A DNA stretch of 40,537 nucleotides from Collimonas silvisoli (GCF_018305005.1 NZ_JAGQEG010000049.1:1-40537), one strand, 5' to 3'. Positions 33,364-40,537 are shown, counted from the stretch's first letter. Numbers and translations are program-made. The notes: generated from the sequence alone by a model not told the origin.

Positions 33364-33908
33364 GCCTCCTGCCTGGCCGGCGCAAGAATTGCCGCCAGCA
33401 ATTTACGGCCGCGCCCGAGGCGCGACATTACGGTACCGATGGGAATCCCGACGATGGCGGCGATCTGTTTATAGGACAGCTCTTCCAGCTCGCGCATCAC
33501 CATCACCTCGCGGAACTCCAACGGCAAGGCTTGCAGCGCCTGCTGCAACTGCCGCTCGCTGTCTTTCTGCATCAGCAGCGTCTCCGGATTGTTGTCGGCA
33601 GATTCCGTGCCGACGATGCCGCAGGCGTTGAAATTGTGCATTTCCTCGTCAAAGGCGGTTTCCTGCCGCTGCTTCTGGTGCTCCTGATACCAGGTGTAGA
33701 AAGTATTGCGCACGATTGCCAGCAACCAGGCGCGGCTGTCTTCGCCATGAAAACCGTCGAAAAATTTAAAAGCCCGCAAATACGCCTCCTGCACCACGTC
33801 CTCCGCGTCCTGTCGGCTGTGCGTAAGCCAGCACGCCAGGTTGAACGCTGAGTTCAAGTGCGGCAGCACGCTTGCTTGGAATCGCTGTTTTTTTGTGGGT
33901 TCGATCAT
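33360..33908 (-). CDS. ECF sigma-70 family RNA polymerase sigma factor (second module)
   Basis: The 182-residue protein shows region 2 (SRQDAEDVVQEAYLRAFKFFDGFHGEDSRAWLLAIVRNTFYTWYQE) and region 4 (LPLEFREVMVMRELEELSYKQIAAIVGIPIGTVMSRLGRGRKLL). The frame is open further upstream, but the ATG at 33908 (MIEPTKKQRF) gives the usual ECF N-terminus and has GGAAA before it. It is the first gene of a two-gene operon with its anti-sigma factor. A GGAAT-N16-CGGTC promoter begins 31 nt upstream, indicating autoregulation. The divergent neighbour with a mirror promoter is a broken gene. Confidence 0.93.
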   Translation of the reverse strand: MIEPTKKQRFQASVLPHLNSAFNLACWLTHSRQDAEDVVQEAYLRAFKFFDGFHGEDSRAWLLAIVRNTFYTWYQEHQKQRQETAFDEEMHNFNACGIVGTESADNNPETLLMQKDSERQLQQALQALPLEFREVMVMRELEELSYKQIAAIVGIPIGTVMSRLGRGRKLLAAILAPARQEA

Positions 33909-33938
33909 CCAGACGTTTCCAGGGTTCATGTAGCACAA

Positions 33939-33964
33939 GACCGCTGATACCAGAAATTTATTCC
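33939..33964 (-). promoter_or_regulatory. ECF promoter of the sigma/anti-sigma operon
   Basis: Minus strand: GGAAT (33964-33960) and CGGTC (33943-33939) are separated by 16 nt, a good ECF-type -35/-10 pair. The -35 is embedded in AATTTATTCCCG (33955-33966), which has an exact inverted copy at 33995-34006. Confidence 0.65.
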
Positions 33965-33996
33965 CGGAAAACCGGCTCAAATAAGAATCTCAAGCG

Positions 33997-34022
33997 GGAA
34001 TAAATTACAGGGTACACCGGTA
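33997..34022 (+). promoter_or_regulatory. Mirror-image ECF promoter facing the metallophosphoesterase remnant
   Basis: Plus strand: GGAAT (33997-34001), a 16-nt spacer and CGGTA (34018-34022) repeat the geometry of the divergent promoter, with -35 inside CGGGAATAAATT (33995-34006). It lies 54 nt before the ATG of the broken metallophosphoesterase gene, so that gene was probably a regulon member. Confidence 0.65.
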
Positions 34023-34075
34023 TAGGGTTTTGTCGATCAAGTGATCGCTATAACCACGATAATTACGGAGGTGTT

Positions 34076-34253
34076 ATGGACCATGCCATCAAGCGGCGCA
34101 GCTTCCTCAAGCTGGCCGGGCCAGGCGGCGCCATCTATGTTTCCGGTCTGAGTAGCTGAGCCAGCCCCGCTGCAAAACCGGGAAACGCCAATGAGGACTT
34201 CTTTTTGTCCAGCTATCCGATACCCACTGGGGTTTCGACGAGCCGCCCAATCC
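34076..34253 (+). pseudogene. 5-prime remnant of a Tat-exported metallophosphoesterase
   Basis: A GGAGG site and ATG begin MDHAIKRRSFLKLAGPGG, a twin-arginine signal (RRSFLK). The frame hits TGA at 34157 after VSGLSS; a single base change from TTA would explain this. The same frame continues ASPAAKPGNANEDFF, and then a one-base shift restores VQLSDTHWGFDEPPNP, where SDTHWG is the first metal-binding D-x-H motif of the metallophosphoesterase family. Homology stops at about 34253, where sequence from an opposite-strand YdeI-like gene begins. It therefore carries a nonsense mutation, a frameshift and a large 3-prime deletion. The retained ECF-type promoter shows that it was controlled by the neighbouring sigma factor. 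Confidence 0.75.
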
Positions 34254-34441
34254 AGCATGCGGGTGAAATCCTGGATGCGCTTGGCGCGGGTCTCGGCTTT
34301 TTTAGCGGTTTGAATCCTGAACAGGACAGCGTAGCGATTACTACTGTTGAGAGTGGCGAAAAATGCCTGCGCCCGTGGACTGGCGTCCAGCGCCGCCTGG
34401 AAATCCGTCGGCACGGTCGAGCTGCTCGCCGAGCCCCATCG
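34251..34441 (-). pseudogene. C-terminal remnant of a YdeI/OmpD-associated family gene
   Basis: On the minus strand about 63 codons read RWGSASSSTVPTDFQAALDASP, then AQAFFATLNSSNRYAVLFRIQ and AKKAETRAKRIQDFTRMLD. This matches, from memory, the C-terminal end of YdeI/OmpD-associated proteins (about 190 residues when whole). The N-terminal two thirds are absent, replaced upstream by the promoter region of the MarR gene. The last residues run into the metallophosphoesterase remnant. The frame is open, but the product would be a fragment without a normal start. Confidence 0.65.
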
Positions 34442-34462
34442 GGAAAATTTTCCAGACAAAAC

Positions 34463-34481
34463 TATATCGCATTGTGATATA
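34463..34481 (+). promoter_or_regulatory. Candidate MarR operator
   Basis: TATATCGCATTGTGATATA is a 19-bp near-palindrome (eight of nine arm positions pair around the central T). It ends 48 nt before the MarR ATG and overlaps a TATATT -10-like hexamer. Position and form fit an autoregulatory MarR site. Confidence 0.5.
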
Positions 34482-34529
34482 TTATTCGCTCTCAAGAATC
34501 CTTACTCCCCCCGAAGAACCGCGCCACAG

Positions 34530-34937
34530 ATGCAATCCCCCTCCTTATCCAAGCAAGACTTCGAAGCCCTGTCGACATTCCGCTACCAGCTTCGGAAATT
34601 CCTGCGTTTCAGTGAAGAAGCAGCCCAGAGCGAAGGCGTCACTCCCCAGCAATATTTGCTGTTGCTGCATGTGAAAGGCGCTCCCGGCCGCGACTGGGCC
34701 AGCGTAGGCGAGCTTGCCGAACGCTTGCAATCGCAGCATCACAGCGTGGTTGCGCTGATCTCGCGTTGCGAAAAACTGGAATTGGTGGAACGCCGCAGCA
34801 GCGAGATCGACCGCCGCCAGGTGAATATCCACCTGTTGCCCGCCGGCGAACGCTGCCTGGCCAAGCTGGCGGAATTGCATCATGCCGAGCTGAATACCCT
34901 GACCGATATCTTTCGCGTCCCGACTATCAATACCTGA
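34530..34937 (+). CDS. MarR-family winged-helix transcriptional regulator
   Basis: The 135-residue protein begins MQSPSLSKQDFEALSTFRYQLRKFLRFSEEAA. It shows the MarR winged helix: VTPQQYLLLLHVKGAPGRDWASVGELAERLQSQHHSVVALISRCEKLELVERRSSEIDRRQVNIHLLPAGERCLAKL, with the DxR-type wing (EIDRRQV). The open frame extends upstream through the YdeI remnant, but homologous sequence starts at 34530. It is a cytoplasmic dimeric repressor or activator. Its probable partner gene, a CBS-domain chloride-channel-like gene 10 nt downstream, is reduced to a stub. Confidence 0.88.
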   Translation: MQSPSLSKQDFEALSTFRYQLRKFLRFSEEAAQSEGVTPQQYLLLLHVKGAPGRDWASVGELAERLQSQHHSVVALISRCEKLELVERRSSEIDRRQVNIHLLPAGERCLAKLAELHHAELNTLTDIFRVPTINT

Positions 34938-34947
34938 GAAATTCACC

Positions 34948-35208
34948 ATGCCCATCAAGCTTAGCTCTGCATCGACCACATTGTTCAATCCCGCACATAT
35001 GGAACAATCCGCTGCCCTGGTCGCCCTGCCGTCAGAAACCTGCCGTATCGTGGCAGCGCGTATGGCGACCCACCACCTTGAACGGCTGCCGGTGGTAGAC
35101 GACCTGCAAAGCCGGCGCTTGATCGGCATCGTCAGCCGTAGCGATCTGATCAAACCATCGCGTTTGTTTTTCGATGAAGAGCAAAAACGTGAACGGCTTT
35201 TGAGTTAA
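34948..35208 (+). pseudogene. CBS-domain fragment, probably a deleted ClC-type channel gene
   Basis: The 86 codons read MPIKLSSASTTLFNPAHMEQ, then LVALPSETCRIVAARMATHHLERLPVVDDLQSRRLIGIVSRSDLIKPSRLFFDEEQKRER. The second part is a typical C-terminal CBS half-domain (HLERLPVVDD..LIGIVSRSDLI) with the tail known from ClC-type chloride channel proteins of Burkholderiales, as I recall. The membrane part is missing, so an internal in-frame deletion of an originally longer gene is likely. It might still be translated as a small CBS peptide after the MarR gene. Confidence 0.6.
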
Positions 35209-35225
35209 GGGATCTACGCAGCGCG

Positions 35226-35903
35226 CTACTGCGCGTCCATCCAATCCGCCAACTGATCCAGTCCCTCCACGACATGATCGGGAGACTGCCCCAGCTCATC
35301 GAACGTGTTGCCGGCCCGGTTAATCCAGCACACGGCATAGCCGAAATGGCGCGCTCCGGATGCATCCCATGCATTTGAAGAAACGAACAGGAGTTCCGAA
35401 CAATCGCAGTTCAACCGTTGCTCGGCCAGTGTGTAGACGCTGCTGTGCGGCTTGAAGATTTGCGCATCGTCGGCGCTGATCAGATGTTGGAAGCGGCGTT
35501 CAAGTCCGGACGCCACGACGACGCTGCGAATCGAGTTGGCCGAACCATTGGATAAAATCGCGAGCGGCATCCCCATCGCCTGCAGTCTGGCGAGTGCCTC
35601 AGGTACTTCGGGATAAGGCTTGATCTTGAGATATTCCTTGCAGAGCGCGGCGCACGCGGCATCATCTAGCGGCAGCTTCAAATGCCTGGATGCAAATACC
35701 AAGGCATCATGGGTTACCTGCTCGAAATCCGCATATGCCCCCATCAGGCTGCGCAGCCAGGTGTATTCGAGTTGCTTCTGCCGCCAGACGGTGCTGATCT
35801 CAAGTCCCCGGCCCGGATGATAAGCGTCGCATGACGCGGCGACCGAATGCACATCGTAAAGCGTGCCGTAAAGGTCAAATACGATGCCTTTGATGGTTTT
35901 CAT
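35226..35903 (-). CDS. Haloacid dehalogenase type II-like hydrolase
   Basis: The 225-residue HAD-superfamily enzyme has the nucleophile motif FDLYGTLYD (Asp 10), the cap region (RQKQLEYTWLRSLMGAYADFEQVT), motif II ILSNGS, motif III Lys in IFKPHSSVY, and motif IV LLFVSSNAWDASGARHFGY. The LYGTLYD and SSNAWDASGA forms are those of (S)-2-haloacid dehalogenases, which release halide from 2-haloalkanoates by hydrolysis. The physiological substrate is unknown. The gene is convergent with the CBS stub. Confidence 0.92.
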   Translation of the reverse strand: MKTIKGIVFDLYGTLYDVHSVAASCDAYHPGRGLEISTVWRQKQLEYTWLRSLMGAYADFEQVTHDALVFASRHLKLPLDDAACAALCKEYLKIKPYPEVPEALARLQAMGMPLAILSNGSANSIRSVVVASGLERRFQHLISADDAQIFKPHSSVYTLAEQRLNCDCSELLFVSSNAWDASGARHFGYAVCWINRAGNTFDELGQSPDHVVEGLDQLADWMDAQ

Positions 35904-36003
35904 TTATTGTCCAGTCATCGGGAGAAAAGCTGTCAACCCAGATCTGACGCTACAGCGGCACGCATGGATGGGCCGCACTGGATAAATTGTATCCGGAAAA
36001 AGA

Positions 36004-36027
36004 AAAACGGCCGTAAAGAGCCGTTTT
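36004..36027 (-). terminator. Intrinsic terminator of the cNMP-binding membrane protein gene
   Basis: An 8-bp stem (AAAACGGC / GCCGTTTT) with an 8-nt loop lies 36 nt past the stop of the minus-strand gene. On the minus strand the stem is followed by TCTTTTT, making a convincing U-tract. Confidence 0.85.
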
Positions 36028-36062
36028 CCTGATAGCCGCATGCCGCGACCTGACTTTGACGA

Positions 36063-36653
36063 TCACTGAGACATATCCGCGATGGCCCGTTTTGTAATCA
36101 GCCGCGCCAGAGACATGCCAAAGCGCGGGTTCTGGTAGAAGGCCTGCATCACTTTTTCATTGGATACCGCGAGCAATTCCCCGTCCATTTTGCATACCGC
36201 CGTCCATGGCCGTTTCTTCTCAGGAGCAAACACGCCGATTACGCCGGCAATCTGACCTGGACCGATATCGCGTTGAATTTCGTCGACCCGAATCGCGCCG
36301 TTGAGAATGTAGTACATCTCACGCGCCGGATCGCCCTTGTAGAACAGAATATCTCCCGCAGCGAAACGGCGCTTGGCGGCGAACGGCAGCAAATGTTCAA
36401 TCGGCACCTCGCCTTCCCCTGCCTGGCGCACCAGGCCGATGAGCTTCCGAAGTTCCAATACCCGAAGGCCATTCAGAGGCAGCAGGAATAAATGCAGCAA
36501 CAGGACCGGATACAAATGGGCAAAGTACCCATACGCGATGAACGCCACGTTGCTGCACAGGGCGATATACCGCAAAGGCAATATCGCCGTCATGCAGAAC
36601 GTCACGAAGGTCAAGGCAGAAGCCACATACCCGATCGCCGCTAACCAACTCAT
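36063..36653 (-). CDS. Membrane protein with C-terminal cyclic-nucleotide-binding domain
   Basis: The 196-residue protein has about three short membrane segments (4-22, 27-47 and 49-65), then a cytoplasmic cNMP-binding beta-roll (about 85-195). The roll has AAKRRFAAGDILFYKGDPAREMYYILNGAIRV and the phosphate-cassette region GQIAGVIGVFAPEKKRPWTAVC. The Arg of the cassette is at about the expected place (RPWTA), but the FGE motif is replaced by VIG, so nucleotide binding is uncertain. No helix-turn-helix is present, so it is not a Crp-type transcription factor. GGAG precedes the ATG. It may be a signal-sensing membrane adaptor. Confidence 0.85.
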   Translation of the reverse strand: MSWLAAIGYVASALTFVTFCMTAILPLRYIALCSNVAFIAYGYFAHLYPVLLLHLFLLPLNGLRVLELRKLIGLVRQAGEGEVPIEHLLPFAAKRRFAAGDILFYKGDPAREMYYILNGAIRVDEIQRDIGPGQIAGVIGVFAPEKKRPWTAVCKMDGELLAVSNEKVMQAFYQNPRFGMSLARLITKRAIADMSQ

Positions 36654-36861
36654 GCTCTGCCACTCCTGTCTTGAATACCTTGTCCACCACCATGCGCCTG
36701 GACGCTAGCGCGCTTCAACTATGCCGTAGTGTAGATTGAGCAGCGAATCCAAAGCCAATTCCAATTATCCATGTCAGATATGCGTTCGACGAATAGCGCT
36801 ACGTGAACAAGATGTCTGCGACGGTGCGTGAGTGATATCCAATGGGATCTGCGGCAGCTCC

Positions 36862-37303
36862 TCAGGAAAGTTTCGTGAGCAAGGCGCGTGCCGCTGCTTC
36901 CGACGAACCCGGGTTCTGTCCCGTAATCGGGAGACCGTCGGTCACGACATGGGACTGCCAGTCGTCTTTCTTGGAATAGACTGCGCCCTGTTGCTTGAGC
37001 ATATCCTCAACCAGGAACGGCACGATCTCGGTCAGTCCCACGGCCGCCTCTTCGCTGTTGGAGAACCCGGTTACCGCCTTGCCCTGCGCCAGCGGCTTGC
37101 CGTCGGCTGACTTGGCATGCCGCAATACGCCGGGAGCATGGCAAACCGCAGCGACAGGTTTGCCGGCGGCGATAGCAGTCTCGATCAGGGAGATCGAAAC
37201 AGGATCTTCTGCCAGATCCCACAACGGTCCATGACCGCCCGGGTAGAACACCGCATCGAAATCACTGATAGAGACGTCTCTGTTGACCTCTATGAGATCG
37301 CGT
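36862..37303 (-). pseudogene. 5-prime-truncated DJ-1/PfpI glutamine-amidotransferase-like gene
   Basis: From about 37303 on the minus strand, the reading frame gives DLIEVNRDVSISDFDAVFYPGGHGPLWDL, the catalytic elbow AAVCHAPGVLRHAK, and a full C-terminal part to ...GSSEAAARALLTKLS. This is the type-1 amidotransferase-like DJ-1/PfpI (Hsp31-like) family, normally about 225-230 residues. Roughly the first 90 residues are missing, and an in-frame TAA stands just upstream of the conserved part. No valid start with a ribosome site exists for the remaining frame. The break lies near an IS-end-like sequence at 37436. Confidence 0.75.
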
Positions 37304-37435
37304 TAAAGGAGGCCATAGATGTCATACGGGTGCATCGCCTTTGATGGCTGGGCCACATCATTCCAAGTTAAATTTAGCTTGGAAAAAGTGTGCCGTAGAT
37401 TTCTCAATATTTTTGCTTCCAAGACCTGTGCTACT

Positions 37436-37462
37436 TGAACCGCCCCGGATTTTGAGGACGCT
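37436..37462. mobile_element. Solo IS3-type terminal-repeat-like sequence (tentative)
   Basis: TGAACCGCCCCGGATTTTGA and the following GGACGCT resemble, from memory, inverted-repeat ends of certain IS3-family elements of Burkholderiales. No second copy or transposase frame is seen in the surrounding 190 bp, so it may be a leftover end. It sits between the truncated PfpI gene and the LysR stop. Confidence 0.35.
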
Positions 37463-37492
37463 CCACCTTGACATCAGCCATGGTCAGCGTTA

Positions 37493-38404
37493 TCACGGTT
37501 CAAAGCATGCCACGATTGCACCTTGTACGGCAGTGACGGCCGAATCCCGTAGCGCTACGGTCCTCCAGCCGAGTTCGATCGGGTATCTGGGTAAAAATAC
37601 GGGACACGACATCACAAGCAATCCGGTTAGTGCAGCGATCGCTAGGGCCGCATGGGTTGGAATTGTTGCGACTGCGTTCGAGCCCTTGAGCAAGTAAGGC
37701 AAGGCAGCGAAATGAGTCGTCGAGGCGGCAACGTGCCTCTTCTTTCCCACATCCGCCAATGCTTCGTCAACGATTCCGATGACGCCCCCGGATGAAACTA
37801 AAATGTGCTGTCTCCCAATGTAATCGTCGAGTGACAGTACGTAGTCGGAGGCTGGAACGGTCAATGGATCAACCAAGCACGAGTACGCTCCTTCCCCAAG
37901 TGCCTGACGACTTAACCCGCGAGAAGAGAAGCCGCCTGAAGCGATTGCGAGATCTATTTCCCGGTCCAAGAGTGCATCAGCAACGATCTGACTGTGCGTT
38001 TGCCTAAAGATCAAACGTAGGCCGGGCGCGGACTTTTCCACTGCATCCACCAAGCGCTTTGCGAGAGCTATCTCAAAGTCGTCTGAAAGACCGATTGACA
38101 CTGACCGGCCTCGATAATCATGCGCATCTCTGGATATCATCGTAATTGTTTGTCGAAAGCGGCCCAAGGCCTCTCCGATTACTGGATTCAATTCGTCTGC
38201 ACGAGCGGTCGGCATTAAGCCGCGTCCAGTTCGAGTAAACAACGGATCTCGATACAACGTTCGCAGTCGCCTGAGCGCGGCACTGACGGCGGACTGCGTC
38301 TGATCGAGCCTGATCGCGGCACGGCTCGCGCCACCTTCCTCATAGAGCGCCTCAAACACTTTCAACAAGTTAAGATCTACTCTAGAGATATTAATATCAT
38401 TCAT
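37493..38404 (-). CDS. LysR-family transcriptional regulator
   Basis: The 303-residue protein has an N-terminal winged helix-turn-helix ([62 protein letters not shown], residues about 5-65). An effector-binding domain follows ([22 protein letters not shown]..., [12 protein letters not shown], ...[11 protein letters not shown]). The [13 protein letters not shown] and [10 protein letters not shown] motifs are of the NodD/LinR-like LysR subgroup. I chose the ATG at 38404; an ATG 14 codons upstream is also possible. It is divergent from the nitrilase gene, so it probably controls that gene. It overlaps a 12-bp GATATTAATATC palindrome at its 5-prime end. Confidence 0.92.
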   Translation of the reverse strand: MNDINISRVDLNLLKVFEALYEEGGASRAAIRLDQTQSAVSAALRRLRTLYRDPLFTRTGRGLMPTARADELNPVIGEALGRFRQTITMISRDAHDYRGRSVSIGLSDDFEIALAKRLVDAVEKSAPGLRLIFRQTHSQIVADALLDREIDLAIASGGFSSRGLSRQALGEGAYSCLVDPLTVPASDYVLSLDDYIGRQHILVSSGGVIGIVDEALADVGKKRHVAASTTHFAALPYLLKGSNAVATIPTHAALAIAALTGLLVMSCPVFLPRYPIELGWRTVALRDSAVTAVQGAIVACFEP

Positions 38405-38487
38405 ATCGTTTATACATAGATGTCCGTTGCTTGATTTTACAGGCATGCGATTATGGATGCATCTCCTTTTTAAATGTTAGGAAAGTA

Positions 38488-39411
38488 ATGCCAACCTCAA
38501 TCGTTGCGGCCTTGCAGATCGGCTCCTCTCCATCTGGCAAAGCAGACACACTTGCTCACATCTTAAGCTTTGAGCAACAAATCATCGACTCTGATACATG
38601 CCTTGTAGTAATGCCTGAAGCTCTTTTGGGCGGCTACCCTAAGGGTGAGATCTTTGGCACGCGTCTGGGTTACCGTTTGCCCGAAGGGCGCGAGTCGTAT
38701 GCCCGCTACCATGCCAACGCGGTTGATGTACCCGGAGAAGAGACTGCAGCCCTGGCTGGTCTGTCGGAGCGTACCGGCGCAAGTCTGGTAGTTGGCGTGA
38801 TCGAGCGTGACGGCTATACGCTGTACTGCACTGCGTTGTTTTTTGACCCGGTCAAAGGTTTGGTGGCCAAGCATCGCAAGCTTATGCCAACTGGCACAGA
38901 GCGGTTGATCTGGGGGCAAGGAGATGGTTCGACATTGCCCGTGGTTGAATCTCCGGCTGGCCTCTTGGCCTCGGCCATATGCTGGGAAAACCATATGCCA
39001 CTGCTGCGCTCGGCGATGTATGCCAAGGGCGCACAGATATGGTGTGCACCGACAGTGGACGAGCGCGATATATGGCTATGCTCGATGCGGCATATTGCCC
39101 ATGAAGGGCGCTGTTTTGTAGTCAGTGCTTGCCAAGTGCAGCCATCTCCAGCAGAGCTAGGGATTGAGGTCCCGCACTGGGACACTAACCGTCCCCTGAT
39201 TCGTGGCGGCTCCGTCATCGTTGGCCCCCTTGGCGACGTGCTGGCTGGACCGCTGATCAACGAAGAAGGTTTGGTCGCCGCCGCCATCGACATTGACGAA
39301 CTGGTCCGGGCGCGCTACGACTTCGACGTCGTCGGCCACTATTCCAGGCCTGATGTCTTTGAGCTCAGCGTGGATCAGCGGCCTAAGCCGGGCGTGAAAT
39401 TAACCGATTGA
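38488..39411 (+). CDS. Nitrilase (carbon-nitrogen hydrolase)
   Basis: The 307-residue enzyme has the full catalytic triad: Glu 44 in [14 protein letters not shown], Lys 131 in [13 protein letters not shown], and Cys 165 in [13 protein letters not shown]. These motifs are the nitrilase-branch forms (CWEN) typical of enzymes that hydrolyse nitriles to acids, rather than amidase or CN-hydrolase variants. AGGAAAG lies 4 nt before the ATG at 38488; an in-frame start upstream lacks a site. Divergent from the LysR gene, so likely induced by a nitrile-type effector. The acid product pathway is not encoded nearby. Confidence 0.94.
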   Translation: MPTSIVAALQIGSSPSGKADTLAHILSFEQQIIDSDTCLVVMPEALLGGYPKGEIFGTRLGYRLPEGRESYARYHANAVDVPGEETAALAGLSERTGASLVVGVIERDGYTLYCTALFFDPVKGLVAKHRKLMPTGTERLIWGQGDGSTLPVVESPAGLLASAICWENHMPLLRSAMYAKGAQIWCAPTVDERDIWLCSMRHIAHEGRCFVVSACQVQPSPAELGIEVPHWDTNRPLIRGGSVIVGPLGDVLAGPLINEEGLVAAAIDIDELVRARYDFDVVGHYSRPDVFELSVDQRPKPGVKLTD

Positions 39412-39864
39412 CTTTTTCATACAAAGCTAATTCAAGACCTTCCTTACCCAGACCGTGCATTCAAGAGACCGCATACCACTGGCTAAATCAGCACCGCTAT
39501 GAACGCCCGGTACGAAGTAGTGAATAGGTCCGCTGTATCGAGTCTCTTTGCGCAACACTTCCGGCAAGTACCTCCTCCAGCTAGGTTTCGGATGAGCCTA
39601 GGAAAAACGCGCTGCGAACGCTTTTCCTATGCGTTTACCTTTGCAATGTCGAATTTCAGCGCGAAATTCACACCTGGGTCGGATGATGAAGAAATTGCAG
39701 CCCATCTATGTGAATGGCGATGGCTGTTAGCATGGTTGTCGCCGAGGCGAAGTTGTCGAAGACCGGTTCCAGCATGTATTACCAACTGATCAAGGTAAAA
39801 GTAAAATGATTAACTTAATCCGTCCCCGAGCGATGTTGATCAGGGACGGAAAAATGCGATCCTG
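39412..39864. other. Gap of about 450 bp with no convincing gene
   Basis: Open frames here are short, without ribosome sites, and of unlikely composition. A weak 8-bp inverted repeat (TCCGTCCC / GGGACGGA, 39819-39850) with a long loop lies just past the stop of the hydrolase gene. It could act as a poor terminator for that gene but lacks a T-run. Confidence 0.35.
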
Positions 39865-40537
39865 TTAGCTCTTCATCGCCTCCGTTGCAGCCTCATCGAT
39901 AAATGCAGACACTTCCACCGGTTTGGACGCCAACGAAGCATGGCTTGCCTTCAACGTAATGATCTTTCTGGCGCCGAGCCGCACTGACATCCGTTCTTGA
40001 TTTTCGGGTGCAATCATCCTGTCGTCGCTGGAAATCTGATACCACGAAGGCTTTTTTTTCCAAGTTGGATTCGTGATTGTGTCACCGAAAGTACCTGCAA
40101 GAGGAGCCTTTTGGGTCACAGCCATTACTAGCCCTTCATCCGTAGTCAGATCCTGGCAGAGGCTTTCGTGAAATTTCTCAGGGTTGAGCCATAAATAACC
40201 ATCGCTATCGGGGGTAATATCGGGTGCCGCAACCGGGAGATGTTCCTGGGTGATGCCGCCTGGACTCTCACCTGCGTCCGGAGCAAATGCGGCGATATAT
40301 ACCAGGCCAACCACATTTGGCTGATCTCCCGCTTCTGTAATGACAGCACCACCATATGAGTGGCCCACCAGCAAAACGGGGCCTTTCTGTTGGGCGATCA
40401 TCTTGCGAGTGCGCTCTGCATCTTCTGCAAGCGATGTCAGCGGCAATTCAACAGCGAAAATGGATGTATAGCCCTTGCGTGAGAGTTCGACGATAACCTT
40501 GCCCCAATGCGCTGCGCCACCCCAAAAGCCATGTACC
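39865..40537 (-). CDS. Alpha/beta-fold hydrolase, N-terminus beyond the window
   Basis: The frame is open from the right window edge, giving VHGFWGGAAHWGKVIVEL, then SRKGYTSIFAVELPLTSLAEDAERT, and the nucleophile elbow LLVGHSYGGAVI with the catalytic Ser. VYIAAFAPDAGES and the late KASHASLASKP with a probable catalytic His also fit. VHGFWGGAAHW is the oxyanion-hole region near the start of the fold, so only the first part, probably including a signal peptide, is missing. Such small secreted hydrolases often act on esters or acyl-lactones, but the substrate is not determined. The ATG at 40446 that would give a shorter protein is not the true start. Confidence 0.88.
   Translation of the reverse strand, partial: VHGFWGGAAHWGKVIVELSRKGYTSIFAVELPLTSLAEDAERTRKMIAQQKGPVLLVGHSYGGAVITEAGDQPNVVGLVYIAAFAPDAGESPGGITQEHLPVAAPDITPDSDGYLWLNPEKFHESLCQDLTTDEGLVMAVTQKAPLAGTFGDTITNPTWKKKPSWYQISSDDRMIAPENQERMSVRLGARKIITLKASHASLASKPVEVSAFIDEAATEAMKS

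Noticed and set aside
38387-38398. GATATTAATATC palindrome at the start of the LysR gene as a LysR operator
   Set aside because: AT-only 12-bp palindromes of this kind occur by chance, it lies inside the coding region, and it lacks the T-N11-A form.
39499-39789. 96-codon plus-strand ORF after the nitrilase gene
   Set aside because: No ribosome site, Arg/Ser/Cys-rich tail, no recognisable domain.
39819-39850. Inverted repeat TCCGTCCC/GGGACGGA as a terminator
   Set aside because: Loop of 16 nt and no T-run in either direction; too weak to call as a separate terminator.

Overview
The window (about 40.5 kb, moderately GC-rich) looks like chromosomal DNA of a betaproteobacterium in Burkholderiales, most likely Oxalobacteraceae (Collimonas/Herbaspirillum/Janthinobacterium-like). 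This is inferred from gene content: a leuC - entericidin-type lipoprotein - leuD block, an adjacent DUF2844/DUF3443 pair, a PLAPV-repeat lipoprotein, and the general codon style. No tRNA, rRNA, CRISPR array or complete insertion sequence is visible.

Layout. 1-3.4 kb (minus): leucine biosynthesis leuC, a 40-codon lipoprotein gene and leuD, preceded by an EamA/DMT exporter. 4.0-6.0 kb (plus): an unusual cassette of two secreted Gly-rich low-complexity proteins and a lone IS3-type OrfA-like DNA-binding protein. 6.3-8.9 kb (plus): a GlxA-type AraC regulator and a membrane diguanylate cyclase. 9-10.7 kb (minus): a small hypothetical gene and a collagen-like lipoprotein. 11.2-15.3 kb: an NlpD-like LysM/M23 lipoprotein (plus), a DUF2844-DUF3443 pair and a membrane-anchored TAXI-type binding protein (minus). 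15.3-18.3 kb: a 1010-residue bifunctional penicillin-binding protein. 18.4-22.0 kb: a bkdA1-bkdA2-bkdB branched-chain 2-oxoacid dehydrogenase operon without its E3 gene. 22.1-25.8 kb: an adenosine-specific-kinase-like protein, a YbaK/EbsC deacylase, a His-rich lipoprotein, and an ECF sigma/anti-sigma operon headed by a Yx(FWY)xxD secreted protein. 26.1-30.5 kb (plus): an Att-like ABC ATPase, a giant FtsX permease and a CrtC/AttH-type secreted lipocalin protein, closed by a terminator. 30.6-32.2 kb: small lipoproteins, a glutathione S-transferase and a small conserved-looking ORF. 32.6-35.2 kb: a second ECF sigma/anti-sigma operon, then a decayed stretch holding remnants of a Tat-exported metallophosphoesterase, a YdeI-like protein and a CBS-domain protein around an intact MarR gene. 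35.2-40.5 kb: a haloacid dehalogenase, a membrane cNMP-binding protein, a truncated DJ-1/PfpI gene, a divergent LysR/nitrilase pair, and an alpha/beta hydrolase that runs off the right edge.

Themes. The window is rich in envelope and surface functions (lipoproteins, secreted repeat proteins, peptidoglycan synthesis, an ABC/FtsX export module) and in signalling (two related ECF/anti-sigma modules, a diguanylate cyclase, GlxA, MarR, LysR and cNMP proteins). The strongest sequence-level observations are: a pair of divergent ECF-type promoters built on a 12-bp inverted repeat between the second sigma operon and a broken metallophosphoesterase gene; a head-on fusion of two gene remnants next to it; a perfect 13-bp-stem palindrome in the GST leader; and the Gly-rich secreted cassette with its stand-alone OrfA-like protein. 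All functional names rest on motif recognition by eye; no database search was run.
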